The translations under genes and the position numbers were made by a program. Below are positions 1 to 9,104 of a stretch of 64,000 nt of DNA, one piece after another. Positions within the stretch are counted from its first letter, which is position 1. Every line of letters begins with the position of its first letter. The notes under the pieces were generated by a model. The model saw nothing but the letters and a program-made list of their open reading frames with translations, made no database searches and was not told the DNA's origin. Source of the DNA: Metasolibacillus fluoroglycofenilyticus (GTDB lineage Bacteria; Bacillota; Bacilli; Bacillales_A; Planococcaceae); assembly GCF_003049645.1 (NCBI RefSeq), contig NZ_PYWK01000001.1:1209487-1273486 (forward strand). Reading direction: 5' to 3'.

Positions 1-185
1 TCTCCACTCATTCCAGGTAACAGTAAATCAAGTAAAATCATACATGGATAATCTGTATCTAGCTTTTCCATGGCTTCTTCAGCACTGTTTGCAATGGTAA
101 TATCATATTGATGATTTTGTAAAAAATCACTAACGATAGAGCACCATAATAAATCATCTTCTACAATTAAAATTTTTTGATTCAT
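1..185 (-). CDS. Response regulator receiver-domain protein, 3' end outside window
   Basis: The first 61 residues of a CheY-like receiver domain can be read from the ATG at 185 towards position 1. They open with MNQKILIVEDD, giving the acidic pair at residues 9-11. A hydrophobic strand followed by an LLDLLLPGM segment supplies the phospho-acceptor Asp near residue 53. A good ribosome site (AAGGTGAT) lies just upstream of the ATG. The output domain lies outside the window, so the regulated process cannot be named. The gene runs in the same direction as rpsT but is separated from it by the rpsT terminator, so it probably has its own promoter. Confidence 0.85.
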   Translation of the reverse strand, partial: MNQKILIVEDDLLWCSIVSDFLQNHQYDITIANSAEEAMEKLDTDYPCMILLDLLLPGMSG

Positions 186-235
186 TTCAATCACCTTAAG
201 TTAATAATAAAGTCTGTTCTGGAAAGAAATCGAAT

Positions 236-280
236 GATAAAAAATACCCCAAAAGTTAGATTTTTTCTAACCTTTGGGGT
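236..280 (-). terminator. rpsT intrinsic terminator
   Basis: A 14-nt inverted repeat (ACCCCAAAAGTTAG at 246-259 against CTAACCTTTGGGGT at 267-280, one mismatch) is followed in the minus direction by a run of U. It lies 24 nt past the rpsT stop codon. Confidence 0.9.
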
Positions 281-303
281 GCAGCATCATCATAATATAT
301 GAC

Positions 304-552
304 TTAAGCTTTTTTAGCTAAACGAGATTTTGTACGAGCAGCTGCGTTTTTGTGGATAAGACCTTTACCAACAGCAGTATCAACTGCTTTAGAAGCAGCA
401 ACTACTAATTCTTGTGCATTTTCAGCACCAGCAACTAAAGCTTGCTCAGCTTTTTTAACTGCAGTACGCATAGCAGATTTTGCTTGAGAGTTTGCTTCGT
501 TTGCTTTTGCGTTAACTTTAACACGTTTAATAGCAGATTTAATATTTGGCAT
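304..552 (-). CDS. rpsT: 30S ribosomal protein S20
   Basis: The 82-residue product is a Lys/Ala-rich helical protein starting [10 protein letters not shown], the hallmark of S20, which binds 16S rRNA early in 30S assembly. The start at 552 was chosen because AGGAGGTG sits at the right distance. The longer reading from a GTG three codons upstream would begin inside the ribosome site. It is a single-gene unit with its own sigma-A-type promoter (586-614) and terminator (236-280). It lies divergent to gpr, the usual Bacillales arrangement. Confidence 0.97.
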   Translation of the reverse strand: MPNIKSAIKRVKVNAKANEANSQAKSAMRTAVKKAEQALVAGAENAQELVVAASKAVDTAVGKGLIHKNAAARTKSRLAKKA

Positions 553-585
553 AACTTTCACCTCCTAAATATTAGGTACGAGATG

Positions 586-614
586 AGTATCTTCTCACTT
601 ATTTCATGTGTCAA
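586..614 (-). promoter_or_regulatory. Sigma-A-type promoter of rpsT
   Basis: On the minus strand a perfect TTGACA (-35) is followed after 17 nt by GATACT (-10), 34 nt upstream of the rpsT start. Confidence 0.75.
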
Positions 615-669
615 TACAACAAAAATCATTCTACCAAACCCCAAGCTTAATTGCAATACATAAATGCAA

Positions 670-700
670 AGAATATTTACTTGACAGTTTGACCACACTA
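670..700 (+). promoter_or_regulatory. Candidate sigma-G/sigma-F promoter of gpr
   Basis: AGAATA (670-675), an 18-nt spacer and CACACTA (694-700) closely resemble the forespore sigma-G consensus (TGAATA, 17-18 nt, CATACTA). The site lies 17 nt upstream of the gpr start. Known B. subtilis gpr is transcribed in the forespore, so the assignment fits the family. Confidence 0.65.
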
Positions 701-717
701 AAAAATGAGGTGAAAAT

Positions 718-1737
718 ATGGAACAAGTAAATTGGGGTAGAACGGATTTAGTAGATGAAACAGATGAAGTGTTAACGTATGAATCCCAGCAACAGAAGGA
801 AAGAACAGCGCGACAAAGCGGGGTTTTGATGGAGGAGCTGCGTGAGCAGCGCGTTGAGATTACGAAGGTAACTGTATCAAAAGAAGGAGAACAGCAGATT
901 GGCAAAAAGCAAGGAACATATATAACACTATCGATTCCAACGCTTTACCCAAGTGATACGGATGGCTTTACACAATTGCAGCAAGTTTTGCAAAAATATA
1001 TTGCCATGCTGTTAAAAGATATTCATTACCAATCTCCAAATAAAATACTTATTGTAGGGCTAGGTAATAAAACGATTACACCAGATGCAATTGGACCGAT
1101 AGCAATTGATGAGTTACAAAGCGCATTTTCAGAAAATCCGAATGAACAGTTCATCATGTATGCGCCAGGGGTAACGGGGCAAACGGGCTTTGAAACGAGT
1201 GAATTTGTAAAAGCCTTAGCGGAAAAAATTAAGCCAGCTGCCGTTATTGTTATTGACGCACTTGCGACAAGGAGCAGTAAACGACTATGCCGTACGATTC
1301 AATTAACGGATACAGGCATTCATCCGGGTTCTGGTGTTGGCAATCAGCGTGCAGAAATATCAAAAGAGGTGCTTGGGATTCCTGTATTAGCTATCGGTAT
1401 TCCAACTGTCGTGGAGGCGACTGTGCTAATAGCCGATGCAGTTGATATGGTATTTCGTTCGATAGCGGCGCGTATTAGCGAGCGTGAGAAGCCCTCTGGT
1501 AAACTTTCTGTAACAGGCTGGCGCTCAGATACGCAGAATGCCGATTTATCATTAGTGAAGCCGATTTTTGGTGAATGGTCGACATGGTCAATTGATGATA
1601 AAAGACAGTTATTTGAAGAAGCATTTCATGCACAGGAGCGCTTTATCGTCACACCAAAGGAAGTCGATATATGGCTTATGCAATATGCGCTATTAATTTC
1701 AAACAGTTTATTCCATTTAACTACAGCGGATTCATAA
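718..1737 (+). CDS. gpr: Germination protease GPR (SASP-degrading aspartic endopeptidase)
   Basis: The 339-residue protein matches spore protease GPR. This enzyme is made as a zymogen in the forespore and cleaves small acid-soluble spore proteins during germination. Family hallmarks are visible: a GLGNKTITPDAIGP block near residue 117 and a VIVIDALATRS block near residue 180. Each carries one of the Asp residues associated with catalysis in this family (A25). The N-terminal stretch RTDLVDET corresponds to the region near the autoprocessing site. It is somewhat shorter than B. subtilis Gpr (368 aa). GAGGTGA precedes the ATG. The gene is divergent from rpsT and upstream of spoIIP, as in Bacillus. 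Confidence 0.95.
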   Translation: MEQVNWGRTDLVDETDEVLTYESQQQKERTARQSGVLMEELREQRVEITKVTVSKEGEQQIGKKQGTYITLSIPTLYPSDTDGFTQLQQVLQKYIAMLLKDIHYQSPNKILIVGLGNKTITPDAIGPIAIDELQSAFSENPNEQFIMYAPGVTGQTGFETSEFVKALAEKIKPAAVIVIDALATRSSKRLCRTIQLTDTGIHPGSGVGNQRAEISKEVLGIPVLAIGIPTVVEATVLIADAVDMVFRSIAARISEREKPSGKLSVTGWRSDTQNADLSLVKPIFGEWSTWSIDDKRQLFEEAFHAQERFIVTPKEVDIWLMQYALLISNSLFHLTTADS

Positions 1738-1750
1738 GTTCTAAACATTC

Positions 1751-1780
1751 TTCTCCTTCCATAGAGTAGTGGAAGGAGGG
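1751..1780 (+). promoter_or_regulatory. Hairpin that would mask the spoIIP ribosome site
   Basis: CTCCTTCC (1753-1760) pairs perfectly with GGAAGGAG (1771-1778) across a 10-nt loop, and two G-U pairs extend it to 1751 and 1780. The 3' arm is the spoIIP Shine-Dalgarno sequence itself. There is no U-run after it, so it is unlikely to be a terminator for gpr. Confidence 0.6.
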
Positions 1781-1790
1781 GATGCAAGCT

Positions 1791-2615
1791 ATGAAAGTGA
1801 TGCAACGCTTTTTTCTGCTGCTCTTTGTTTTATTTTTACTACCAATTATTATGGGACAGCTTCCTTTTCCGAATAACCATGTGGCTATAAAGGAAACTGA
1901 ATCTGAATCTGTACCAGAAAAAAAGGTCGTTTATGCTGCTGCAACAACTATTAATCCTAGTCCTGTAAATGCCACGCCTAAACCTTTGGAAATTCTGTTT
2001 GTTTACACGCATTCTCATGAGGCATATAAGCCTGTTGTAGAAAGTAAAACAGGTATGCAGGCAGTGTATGATGAGCAAACGAATATTTTTACAATGCAAC
2101 AGGCAATGCTTAATCATTTCCAATTAAATAATTTGCAAGGAACTGTGCTGGACGTTGATGTGATGAATGTAATGAAGCAGCAAGGGGCAGATTTTCACCA
2201 AGCATATCGAGTTGTGCGTCCGTATATTCAAGAGGAGCTGGCAACAAATTTATACGATTTAGTAATCGATTTTCATCGTGACGCAGTTGGAAGAAAGGTG
2301 ACAACATTAGAAACACCTGAAATGAACTTTGCAAAAGTCGCGTTCGTTGTTGGGTTAGACCACCCAGGCTATGAAGGGAATTTGACGTATGCTGAAGCGC
2401 TGCATACAGCAATGAACAATATTGTACCCGGAATTTCAAGAGGTGTGATGAAAAAGTCTGGTGTAGGTGTAGATGGTGTGTATAATCAAGATTTATTTCA
2501 TAAAATGCTGTTAGTAGAGCTTGGCGGCATTGATAATACCGAAGAAGAAATTTTGCGTACAGTAGCAGTATTGGCACAGGCTATTGCAAAAATTAATGCG
2601 AATGAGAAAATATAG
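1791..2615 (+). CDS. spoIIP: Stage II sporulation protein P (peptidoglycan amidase/endopeptidase)
   Basis: SpoIIP is the cell-wall hydrolase that works with SpoIID and SpoIIM at the engulfing septum. The product has an N-terminal membrane anchor (about residues 5-25, FFLLLFVLFLLPIIMG). A linker is followed by the catalytic module with a YTHSHE motif near residue 73, a VIDFHRDA motif near residue 163 and a VELGGIDN stretch near the C-terminus. At 274 residues it is much shorter than B. subtilis SpoIIP (401 aa), the difference lying in the N-terminal linker. I chose the ATG at 1791 because the ribosome site ends one base before the ATG at 1782. It lies downstream of gpr as in B. subtilis. Confidence 0.9.
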   Translation: MKVMQRFFLLLFVLFLLPIIMGQLPFPNNHVAIKETESESVPEKKVVYAAATTINPSPVNATPKPLEILFVYTHSHEAYKPVVESKTGMQAVYDEQTNIFTMQQAMLNHFQLNNLQGTVLDVDVMNVMKQQGADFHQAYRVVRPYIQEELATNLYDLVIDFHRDAVGRKVTTLETPEMNFAKVAFVVGLDHPGYEGNLTYAEALHTAMNNIVPGISRGVMKKSGVGVDGVYNQDLFHKMLLVELGGIDNTEEEILRTVAVLAQAIAKINANEKI

Positions 2616-2775
2616 TAAGAAGGCATATCGTCATACTGCTGAGGTAGATTATTTTATCAAGATTCAGCAATTTTTTCTATGAAGTTGGTTACCTCAAAGC
2701 AAATGATTCTGTTACACGCACACAATTTATAGCGATTATGTATTGAGCAATGTATATTATTAAAAAATAAAAATT

Positions 2776-2816
2776 CTGTCGAGAAAATAGTTAGTAGCTT
2801 TCTCGGCAGTTTTTTT
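2776..2816 (+). terminator. Intrinsic terminator downstream of spoIIP
   Basis: CTGTCGAGAAA pairs with TTTCTCGGCAG across an 11-12 nt loop and is followed by seven T. The 160 nt between the spoIIP stop and this hairpin show no recognisable gene. Confidence 0.85.
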
Positions 2817-2907
2817 GCATTTTCCCATCGCTGAAATGCTTGATATTCTAGCATGTATCTAGCACTTGTCGTATACTAAAATAGGAAAATAATCATGTGG
2901 AGGAATT

Positions 2908-4476
2908 ATGAAAAGAAAACACAGTAAATGGAAATTTGTTAGTTTAGTCTTGATAATTTTTATTTTATGCCTATCAACAGTTGCTGTTAATCCAGTGTCA
3001 GCAAGCACTGAACAACCGAAGACGGAAATGCGTGCTGTCTGGATTTCAACAGTTCTTAACATTGATATGAAAGCGGGCATGACGAAGGAGCAATACATAG
3101 CTTGGGTACGTCAAACATTAGATAAATTAAAAGCAAGCAAGTTAAATACGGTTATTTATCAAGTAAGACCAACAAATGATGCGATGTATCCATCGAAGCT
3201 TGCACCGTGGTCTTCTTACATAACAGGGAAAAAGCAAGGAACAAATCCTGGTTACGACCCACTGGCGATTATGGTAGAGGAAGCACATAGACGGGGGATG
3301 GAGTTACATGCATGGATGAACCCGTATCGTGTCACAATGCCTAGCCAAAAATTATCAGACCTCGCTTCAAATAATGTGGCAAGAACAAATCCGGGCTGGG
3401 TTGTTAAATATGGTAAGCAATACTATCTAAATCCCGGTTTACCAGAAGTACAAAACTATTTAGTAGAAACAGTAAAAGAGCTAGTAGCCAATTACGATAT
3501 TGATGCAGTTCATATGGATGATTATTTTTATCCATACAAAATTGCGAAAGAAGCCTTTCCAGACCAATCTGCCTATAAAAAATATGGCGGCTCCTTTAAA
3601 AAGGTGGAGGACTGGCGACGAGATAATGTCAATCAGCTTGTAAAAAAGCTATATATAGCTATTAAAGAGACAAAGCCATATGTACAGTTCGGTATTTCAC
3701 CATTCGGTGTATGGCGTAATAAATCGGTAGATAAAACAGGAAGTGATACGAAAGCGGGCGTCAATAATTATGATGATTTATACGCGGACGTAAGAACATG
3801 GATTAAAAGTGGCACGATTGATTACATTGCACCACAAATTTATTGGTCAAGAACATTATCTGTTGCCAAATACGGAACGTTGTTAGATTGGTGGAGCCAT
3901 GAAGTACAAACATATACAAAAACGCATCCCGTTCATCTATATATTGGACTTGCTGATTACAAGGTTGGCAATGATAGTGATGCAGCGTGGAAAAATAAAA
4001 TGGAGCTACCAAATCAAATACTTGCTAATCGCTCAGAAAAAACAGCGGCTATGGGGCAAATGCATTTTTCTTTAAAAAGTATGGAAAGCAATAAATTAGG
4101 CTATGCAACGATTGTTAATCAGCAGCTATATAACTATACAGCATTGACACCGGGTACGGTTTGGGATAATACGACGGCGCCTGCCGAACCAACTTTTGTA
4201 CAAGTGACGAAGGAAGCAAGAGGTCGTAAAATTGAAATTATAGATGAAAATGCGATACAGCCACGCAAATATGTAATCTATCGTTTTGTAGGAAACAGTG
4301 AAGGCTCCTATGATAATCCCAAAAACATAGTGGATGTTGTTTATAATATGAATGGTATTACCGCATTTGTGGATAAGACAGCTCTTGCTAAACATAGCTA
4401 TACATATGGTATTACTGCTATATCTGCCACAGGTGTGGAAAGCAAAAATGCTTTTGTGGTGAAAGAAGGCAAATGA
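2908..4476 (+). CDS. Secreted GHL10 (YngK/DUF187-type) glycoside hydrolase-like protein
   Basis: The 522-residue protein has a classical signal peptide: basic MKRKHSKWK, a hydrophobic core at about 10-27, and a likely signal peptidase I site after PVSA near residue 31. The family pattern follows: EMRAVWIST, then VIYQVRPTNDAMY, LHAWMNPYR, AVHMDDYFYPY and YIAPQIYW. This is the TIM-barrel of glycosyl-hydrolase-like 10 proteins such as B. subtilis YngK. The Asp pair in HMDDYF is the likely active-site region. Residues from about 410 onward form a C-terminal beta-sandwich-like region. Substrate is not established for most members; cell-wall or exopolysaccharide glycans are plausible. It is a single gene with its own terminator, inserted between spoIIP and lepA, which are usually closer. 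Confidence 0.8.
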   Translation: MKRKHSKWKFVSLVLIIFILCLSTVAVNPVSASTEQPKTEMRAVWISTVLNIDMKAGMTKEQYIAWVRQTLDKLKASKLNTVIYQVRPTNDAMYPSKLAPWSSYITGKKQGTNPGYDPLAIMVEEAHRRGMELHAWMNPYRVTMPSQKLSDLASNNVARTNPGWVVKYGKQYYLNPGLPEVQNYLVETVKELVANYDIDAVHMDDYFYPYKIAKEAFPDQSAYKKYGGSFKKVEDWRRDNVNQLVKKLYIAIKETKPYVQFGISPFGVWRNKSVDKTGSDTKAGVNNYDDLYADVRTWIKSGTIDYIAPQIYWSRTLSVAKYGTLLDWWSHEVQTYTKTHPVHLYIGLADYKVGNDSDAAWKNKMELPNQILANRSEKTAAMGQMHFSLKSMESNKLGYATIVNQQLYNYTALTPGTVWDNTTAPAEPTFVQVTKEARGRKIEIIDENAIQPRKYVIYRFVGNSEGSYDNPKNIVDVVYNMNGITAFVDKTALAKHSYTYGITAISATGVESKNAFVVKEGK

Positions 4477-4526
4477 CCAGCCTATTTTAGGCTCTTCATC
4501 TCGAATCACCCGCCCATTTGCAATGG

Positions 4527-4590
4527 ATACAGGAATAGGTAAAAACTTTGGATGTTAACAAAGAAAAACTATCCTTCCTGTATTTTTTTA
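4527..4590 (+). terminator. Probable terminator of the GHL10 gene
   Basis: ATACAGGAA (4527-4535) pairs perfectly with TTCCTGTAT (4575-4583), followed by seven T. The enclosed loop is unusually long (39 nt) but can form inner pairs. Confidence 0.6.
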
Positions 4591-4669
4591 TTTTGTTGCT
4601 TAATTCAGTAGATGCCTAAAGAGCTTCCTGTAAAAACATTATAATAACTAGGAGATAAACGTTATGTTG

Positions 4670-4745
4670 ACTTAAAACCGCAGGCGTGAGAAATTCTACT
4701 TGTTTGCTCAAAAAAATCTGAACTAGTATTAGTTAAAGCACACAC
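4670..4745 (+). repeat. Degenerate copy of the dispersed intergenic repeat
   Basis: The segments AACCGCAGG near 4677 and GCTCAAAAAAATCTGAACTA near 4715 match parts of the better copies at 22695-22845 and 37501-37815. The copy is eroded and incomplete. The rest of the 416-nt spacer between the GHL10 gene and lepA holds only the terminator and the lepA promoter. Confidence 0.45.
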
Positions 4746-4828
4746 GAATATGTCTTATTTTACATAATCAAAAAACAATCTAAATGTGCTGAGTTGTTGA
4801 TACAATCGCATTCCCATTTAGTCTAATG

Positions 4829-4858
4829 TTGTGCTTTATGTATTGTTCATAGTATAAT
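4829..4858 (+). promoter_or_regulatory. Candidate sigma-A promoter of lepA
   Basis: TTGTGC, an 18-nt spacer and a perfect TATAAT (4853-4858) lie 34 nt upstream of the lepA start. Confidence 0.6.
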
Positions 4859-4892
4859 TTAATATAGTTTACATTTAGGAGAGAACATATAC

Positions 4893-6722
4893 ATGAACCG
4901 AGAAGAACGTTTGAAACGACAACAGAATATCCGAAATTTCTCGATTATTGCCCATATCGACCATGGGAAATCGACATTAGCGGACCGACTTTTAGAATCA
5001 ACACAAACAGTAACACAGCGCGAAATGAAGTCGCAGCTACTTGATTCTATGGACTTAGAGCGTGAGCGCGGCATCACGATTAAATTAAATGCTGTCCAAT
5101 TAAAATATTTGGCGAAAGATGGAGAAACGTATACATTCCATTTAATTGATACACCGGGGCACGTCGATTTTACGTATGAAGTATCGCGTTCCTTAGCGGC
5201 ATGTGAAGGAGCTATTTTAGTTGTTGATGCGGCGCAAGGGATTGAAGCGCAGACATTAGCAAATGTTTATTTAGCTTTGGATAATGACCTAGAAATTCTA
5301 CCAGTTATTAATAAAATCGATTTGCCTGCTGCTGACCCAGAGCGCGTCAAGCAGGAAATTGAAGATGTTATTGGTTTAGATGCATCAGAGGCAGTTTTAG
5401 CATCAGCTAAGGCCGGTATTGGGATTCAGGATATTTTAGAGCAAGTTGTAGAAAAAGTGCCTGCGCCAGCGGGTGACCCTGAAGCGCCGTTGCAAGCCTT
5501 AATTTTTGACTCTGTTTATGATGCATATAAAGGTGTTATTATTTCAATCCGAATCGTGAATGGTACAGTGAAGCCTGGCGATAAAATCCGCATGATGGCT
5601 ACTGGTGCAGAATTCGAGGTAATTGAAGTAGGGATTCATACACCAAAATCAGTGCCACAAGCAGAGTTAACAGTTGGGGATGTTGGTTATTTAACGGCTT
5701 CTATTAAAAATGTTCAAGATACACGTGTTGGTGATACGGTAACATTTGCAGGCAGTAAAGGCGCAACAGAAGCATTACCGGGCTACCGTAAATTAAACCC
5801 AATGGTATTCTGTGGCTTATATCCGATTGATACAGCAAAATATAATGATTTACGTGAGGCGTTGGAGAAATTAGAGTTAAATGACTCTGCATTACAGTAT
5901 GAGCCAGAAACTTCACAAGCACTTGGCTTCGGCTTCCGCTGTGGCTTCTTAGGCTTACTGCATATGGAAATTATTCAAGAGCGCATCGAGCGTGAATTCA
6001 ATATTGACTTGATTACAACAGCACCATCTGTTATTTATGAAGTATTTATGACGGATGACACGTCACTTCGTGTTGATAACCCATCGATGATGCCAGACCC
6101 ACAAAAAATTGATCGCATCGAGGAGCCTTATGTAAAGGCGACAATTATGGTTCCGAATGATTATGTTGGCGCAGTAATGGAGCTATGTCAAATGAAGCGC
6201 GGTAATTTCATGGGCATGGATTATATCGATACGACACGCGTTAGCATTCAATATGAAATCCCACTTTCGGAAATTGTTTACGATTTCTTTGATTATTTAA
6301 AATCAAATACGAAAGGCTACGCATCATTTGACTATGAGCTTATTGGCTATAAGCCATCAAAGCTTGTAAAAATGGATATTTTATTAAACAGCGAACATGT
6401 CGATGCACTAAGCTTCATCGTCCACCGTGATTTTGCTTACGAGCGCGGTAAAGTAATTGTAGAAAAGCTGAAAGAATTAATTCCTAGACAGCAATTCGAA
6501 GTGCCTGTACAAGCGGCAATCGGACAAAAAATCGTCGCGCGTTCTACAATTAAAGCCATCCGCAAAAACGTTCTAGCAAAATGTTACGGTGGAGATATTT
6601 CTCGTAAACGCAAGCTTCTTGATAAACAAAAAGAAGGTAAAAAGCGCATGAAGCAAGTAGGTTCTGTAGAAGTTCCTCAGGAAGCATTCATGGCTGTGCT
6701 GAAGATGGACGACCAGAAATAA
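4893..6722 (+). CDS. lepA: Elongation factor 4 (back-translocase LepA)
   Basis: This is a full-length 609-residue translational GTPase that acts on stalled or mis-translocated ribosomes. The G motifs are clear: [14 protein letters not shown] near residue 20 (P-loop), [14 protein letters not shown] near residue 84 and NKIDLP near residue 137. The LepA-specific C-terminal region is present ([19 protein letters not shown] and [19 protein letters not shown]), and domain IV of EF-G is absent as expected. The ATG follows AGGAGAG. It is followed by a strong terminator, so it appears monocistronic here. Confidence 0.98.
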   Translation: MNREERLKRQQNIRNFSIIAHIDHGKSTLADRLLESTQTVTQREMKSQLLDSMDLERERGITIKLNAVQLKYLAKDGETYTFHLIDTPGHVDFTYEVSRSLAACEGAILVVDAAQGIEAQTLANVYLALDNDLEILPVINKIDLPAADPERVKQEIEDVIGLDASEAVLASAKAGIGIQDILEQVVEKVPAPAGDPEAPLQALIFDSVYDAYKGVIISIRIVNGTVKPGDKIRMMATGAEFEVIEVGIHTPKSVPQAELTVGDVGYLTASIKNVQDTRVGDTVTFAGSKGATEALPGYRKLNPMVFCGLYPIDTAKYNDLREALEKLELNDSALQYEPETSQALGFGFRCGFLGLLHMEIIQERIEREFNIDLITTAPSVIYEVFMTDDTSLRVDNPSMMPDPQKIDRIEEPYVKATIMVPNDYVGAVMELCQMKRGNFMGMDYIDTTRVSIQYEIPLSEIVYDFFDYLKSNTKGYASFDYELIGYKPSKLVKMDILLNSEHVDALSFIVHRDFAYERGKVIVEKLKELIPRQQFEVPVQAAIGQKIVARSTIKAIRKNVLAKCYGGDISRKRKLLDKQKEGKKRMKQVGSVEVPQEAFMAVLKMDDQK

Positions 6723-6753
6723 CTAATAATCGAACATTTTACTATCGACAAAG

Positions 6754-6788
6754 TCTGCCAATTAATTTCTGTTATTGGCAGATTTTTT
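6754..6788 (+). terminator. lepA terminator
   Basis: TCTGCCAAT and ATTGGCAGA form a perfect 9-bp stem with an 11-nt loop, followed by six T, 32 nt after the lepA stop. Confidence 0.9.
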
Positions 6789-6861
6789 CTTGATTTAGTT
6801 AAACATTTTTCTTCAACTTGATAGAATTAGCTTAGGTGAAAATAAAGAGGAGGCATGCAAA

Positions 6862-7013
6862 ATGAAACAAATAATTGCGATGGGTGGCGGTGGTTTTTCA
6901 ATGGAGCCGAATAATCAGTTGCTAGACCAATATATTTTCAAGCAAAGTATGATAAGCAAATAACCGAAATAGAGCTTAAGCCAGCCTATCTAGGTGCTGA
7001 ATGGGAGGAATAA
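6862..7013 (+). pseudogene. Internally deleted peptidase E (S51 family) remnant
   Basis: An ATG with a proper ribosome site (AGAGGAGG) opens a reading frame beginning MKQIIAMGGGGFSMEP, the typical start of S51 peptidase E-like proteins. It stops after 33 codons. In another frame, from about 6948, a short stretch ending QITEIELKPAYLGAEWEE then TAA resembles the C-terminal end of the same family. The roughly 180 residues between, with the catalytic Ser, are gone. I read this as a deletion that fused the two ends out of frame. The C-terminal match rests on memory of the family and is less secure than the N-terminal one. Confidence 0.65.
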
Positions 7014-7014
7014 A

Positions 7015-7866
7015 ATGGAGAGTAAAGCAGCTGAAAATATTAGGGGAAATTTAAAAGCGGATTGTACGAAATGCTTTGGGCTGTGCTGTACAGCGCTTAA
7101 TATTGTTGCATCGAGTGATTTCGCTATGAATAAGCCTGCTGAAACACCTTGTTCTAATTTGCAAAAAGATTTTCGTTGTAAAATACATAAAAATTTAAGG
7201 GCAGAAGGATTTAAAGGATGTACAGTATTCGATTGTTTAGGGGCTGGACAAAAAGTCTCTCAACATACGTTTGATGGACAAAGCTGGCAGGATTATCCTG
7301 AGGTTTCTCAAAAAATGTTCCGTGTATTTCCGATTATGCAACAACTTTATGAAATGATTGCCTTTGTGGCTGAAGCATTGACATATCCAATTTCACATTC
7401 AATGAGAAATCAGTTAGACAAACAGTTGGGCAAGTTGCAGAGCCTAACAAATATGGACGCTGACTACTTATTAGCATTAGATATTATCGGCTGTCGGCAA
7501 CCAATCAATGAACTGCTTTTAGAAACAAGTAAGTATATCCGTAGTGAGCTAAGTTCAAACGTTTTTAAAATAAAAAAAGGAAAACAATGTCGAGGTATAG
7601 ATTGGGTTGGCAAAAATCTGAAAGGGAAAGATTTAAGAACGACCGATTTAAGAGGAGCTTATTTAATTGCGGCAAATTTGCAGGATTCGGATTTAAGGGG
7701 CGCTGATTTTATTGGAGCCGATTTACGCGATGCCAATTTAAGAGGGGCGAATCTTTCTACGGCTATGTTTTTAACGCAAATGCAAATTAATTCAGCGCAT
7801 GGTGACAATCGAACGAAATTACCAGCCCATATTCAGCCTCCATTGCACTGGCTGTCTGAAAAATAG
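7015..7866 (+). CDS. Pentapeptide-repeat protein with Cys-rich N-terminus
   Basis: The 283-residue protein has two parts. The N-terminal 70 residues are Cys-rich (DCTKCFGLCC, later TPCSN, FRCKI, GCTVFDC) and could bind metal. The C-terminal part, about 205-260, carries A(D/N)LRGA-type pentapeptide repeats (LRGAYLIAANLQDSDLRGAD and following), which fold as a right-handed beta-helix. Such proteins occur in Bacillus but lack an assigned role. The ATG at 7015 overlaps nothing and is preceded by GGGAGGAATAAA. That ribosome site lies within the last codons of the peptidase E remnant, so the two were probably once a transcriptional pair. The stop codon lies inside an inverted repeat shared with the next, convergent gene. 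Confidence 0.75.
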   Translation: MESKAAENIRGNLKADCTKCFGLCCTALNIVASSDFAMNKPAETPCSNLQKDFRCKIHKNLRAEGFKGCTVFDCLGAGQKVSQHTFDGQSWQDYPEVSQKMFRVFPIMQQLYEMIAFVAEALTYPISHSMRNQLDKQLGKLQSLTNMDADYLLALDIIGCRQPINELLLETSKYIRSELSSNVFKIKKGKQCRGIDWVGKNLKGKDLRTTDLRGAYLIAANLQDSDLRGADFIGADLRDANLRGANLSTAMFLTQMQINSAHGDNRTKLPAHIQPPLHWLSEK

Positions 7867-7892
7867 CATAGTCGCTCATTTTCTAGACAGCC
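7850..7892. terminator. GGCTGTCT...AGACAGCC hairpin at a convergent gene end
   Basis: GGCTGTCT (7850-7857) pairs with AGACAGCC (7885-7892), with further A/T pairing inside. It overlaps the stop codon of the pentapeptide gene and sits 8 nt from the end of the convergent DUF218 gene. It lacks a long U-run on either strand, so its efficiency as a terminator is uncertain. Confidence 0.5.
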
Positions 7893-7899
7893 TTACTTG

Positions 7900-8934
7900 C
7901 TAATTTACTAAATAAATGAGTAATGATAATAATGCTGCAAAGAAGAAAACAATACTAATAATAATCAAATGACGTTTTTTGCCCATCACAACAATTGCAA
8001 CATACTCGCGAATCATAGCATTCGGCCAATAGTAAAAGGCCGTTTTTGCGCCGATTCCTTGGCTGTTTAAACCTGCTTGCCGCGCATACAAGCCTGCTCG
8101 AAATAAATGAAAATTATTCGTAGTGAAAATGCTGTTATACTTAGGCTTTAATGAATCCATAATTCGCTTAGAAAAAAGCATATTTTCATACGTATTGACA
8201 GATTTATTTTCCTGCATAGTGTGCTCAAGCGGAATTCCTTTTTCGAGCGCATATTTTTGCATTGCCTCCGCCTCTGGAAGCCCTTCATTTGGACCTTGAC
8301 CACCAGAAAAAATAATTATCGGAGGCGTTGTCACCTTAGCCTGTTTATGATAAAAATCAATTGCCTTATTAATCCTACTTGCCAAAAGTGGCGGTACTTT
8401 ATCATTGATTAAACCGCTGCCTAATACGATAATGAAATCCTGGTGTAGGCGTGGGCGATTAAATTGATATAAAAAATAAGCAGATAGAAAGTTTGACACA
8501 TGGAATAAAAAATACATAATAACAAAAGAAGTTGCTGCAAAGAATGGTTGAAATTCTAATGGAAATCGACCTGTTAAGTTGAATGACCCTATAATAAAAT
8601 AGGCAACAATAGCAAGACCTAACAGCAATGTTAAGGAATTGGCAAAACGTCGCCCTTCTCTACGCATTAAAGTGCGGGCATTCAAAAATAATGCGACAGT
8701 GAAAGCTACTATTGCAAAAGGAATTAATAGGAGCAAGGCAGCGACAGGTATAATAATAGCGAGCTTCAATATATACTGCTCAGACGATAATGAGACCGCT
8801 AAGCAAAATGTTAAAAAAGTAATAAGGAAAAAGTTAAATAGAAAGCCATTGATTATTTTTCTAGGGTCTATTAAATATGAAATAAGAAAAATAATAAACA
8901 GGGAAAGCGGGATAATTCCGAGATATAAATACAA
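7900..8934 (-). CDS. Membrane protein with YdcF/SanA-like DUF218 domain
   Basis: The 344-residue product begins with about four hydrophobic helices (roughly residues 1-170). A DUF218 domain follows, opening with FIIVLGSGLIND near residue 190, with IIIFSGGQGPNEGLPEAEAM and a later ENKSVNTYENM segment. That is the pattern of YdcF/ElyC/SanA-type proteins, linked in other bacteria to envelope metabolism. The last residues form another membrane segment. The TTG at 8934 was chosen because GGAGGTG sits 7-8 nt upstream. The frame is open further upstream but that would place the ribosome site within the gene. Function here is not established. Confidence 0.75.
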   Translation of the reverse strand: MYLYLGIIPLSLFIIFLISYLIDPRKIINGFLFNFFLITFLTFCLAVSLSSEQYILKLAIIIPVAALLLLIPFAIVAFTVALFLNARTLMRREGRRFANSLTLLLGLAIVAYFIIGSFNLTGRFPLEFQPFFAATSFVIMYFLFHVSNFLSAYFLYQFNRPRLHQDFIIVLGSGLINDKVPPLLASRINKAIDFYHKQAKVTTPPIIIFSGGQGPNEGLPEAEAMQKYALEKGIPLEHTMQENKSVNTYENMLFSKRIMDSLKPKYNSIFTTNNFHLFRAGLYARQAGLNSQGIGAKTAFYYWPNAMIREYVAIVVMGKKRHLIIISIVFFFAALLSLLIYLVN

Positions 8935-9104
8935 AGTGAGACACCTCCACCAATTATGATGAAGGCTAAAGAACAATTCGTCAATGCTCTATGTAATTCG
9001 CCGTAGCGTAATGAATCAGTTTTATCAGCGCTGTTTTTTCGTTATAATTGTAGGAACTCAAGTTGTAATTTGCACAACCGACTTAAAAAAGGGAAGTGAT
9101 TTTA

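Noticed and set aside
2110..2577. Minus-strand open frame (155 codons) opposite spoIIP
   Set aside because: Leu/His-rich antisense translation with no family resemblance. spoIIP is clearly the coding strand.
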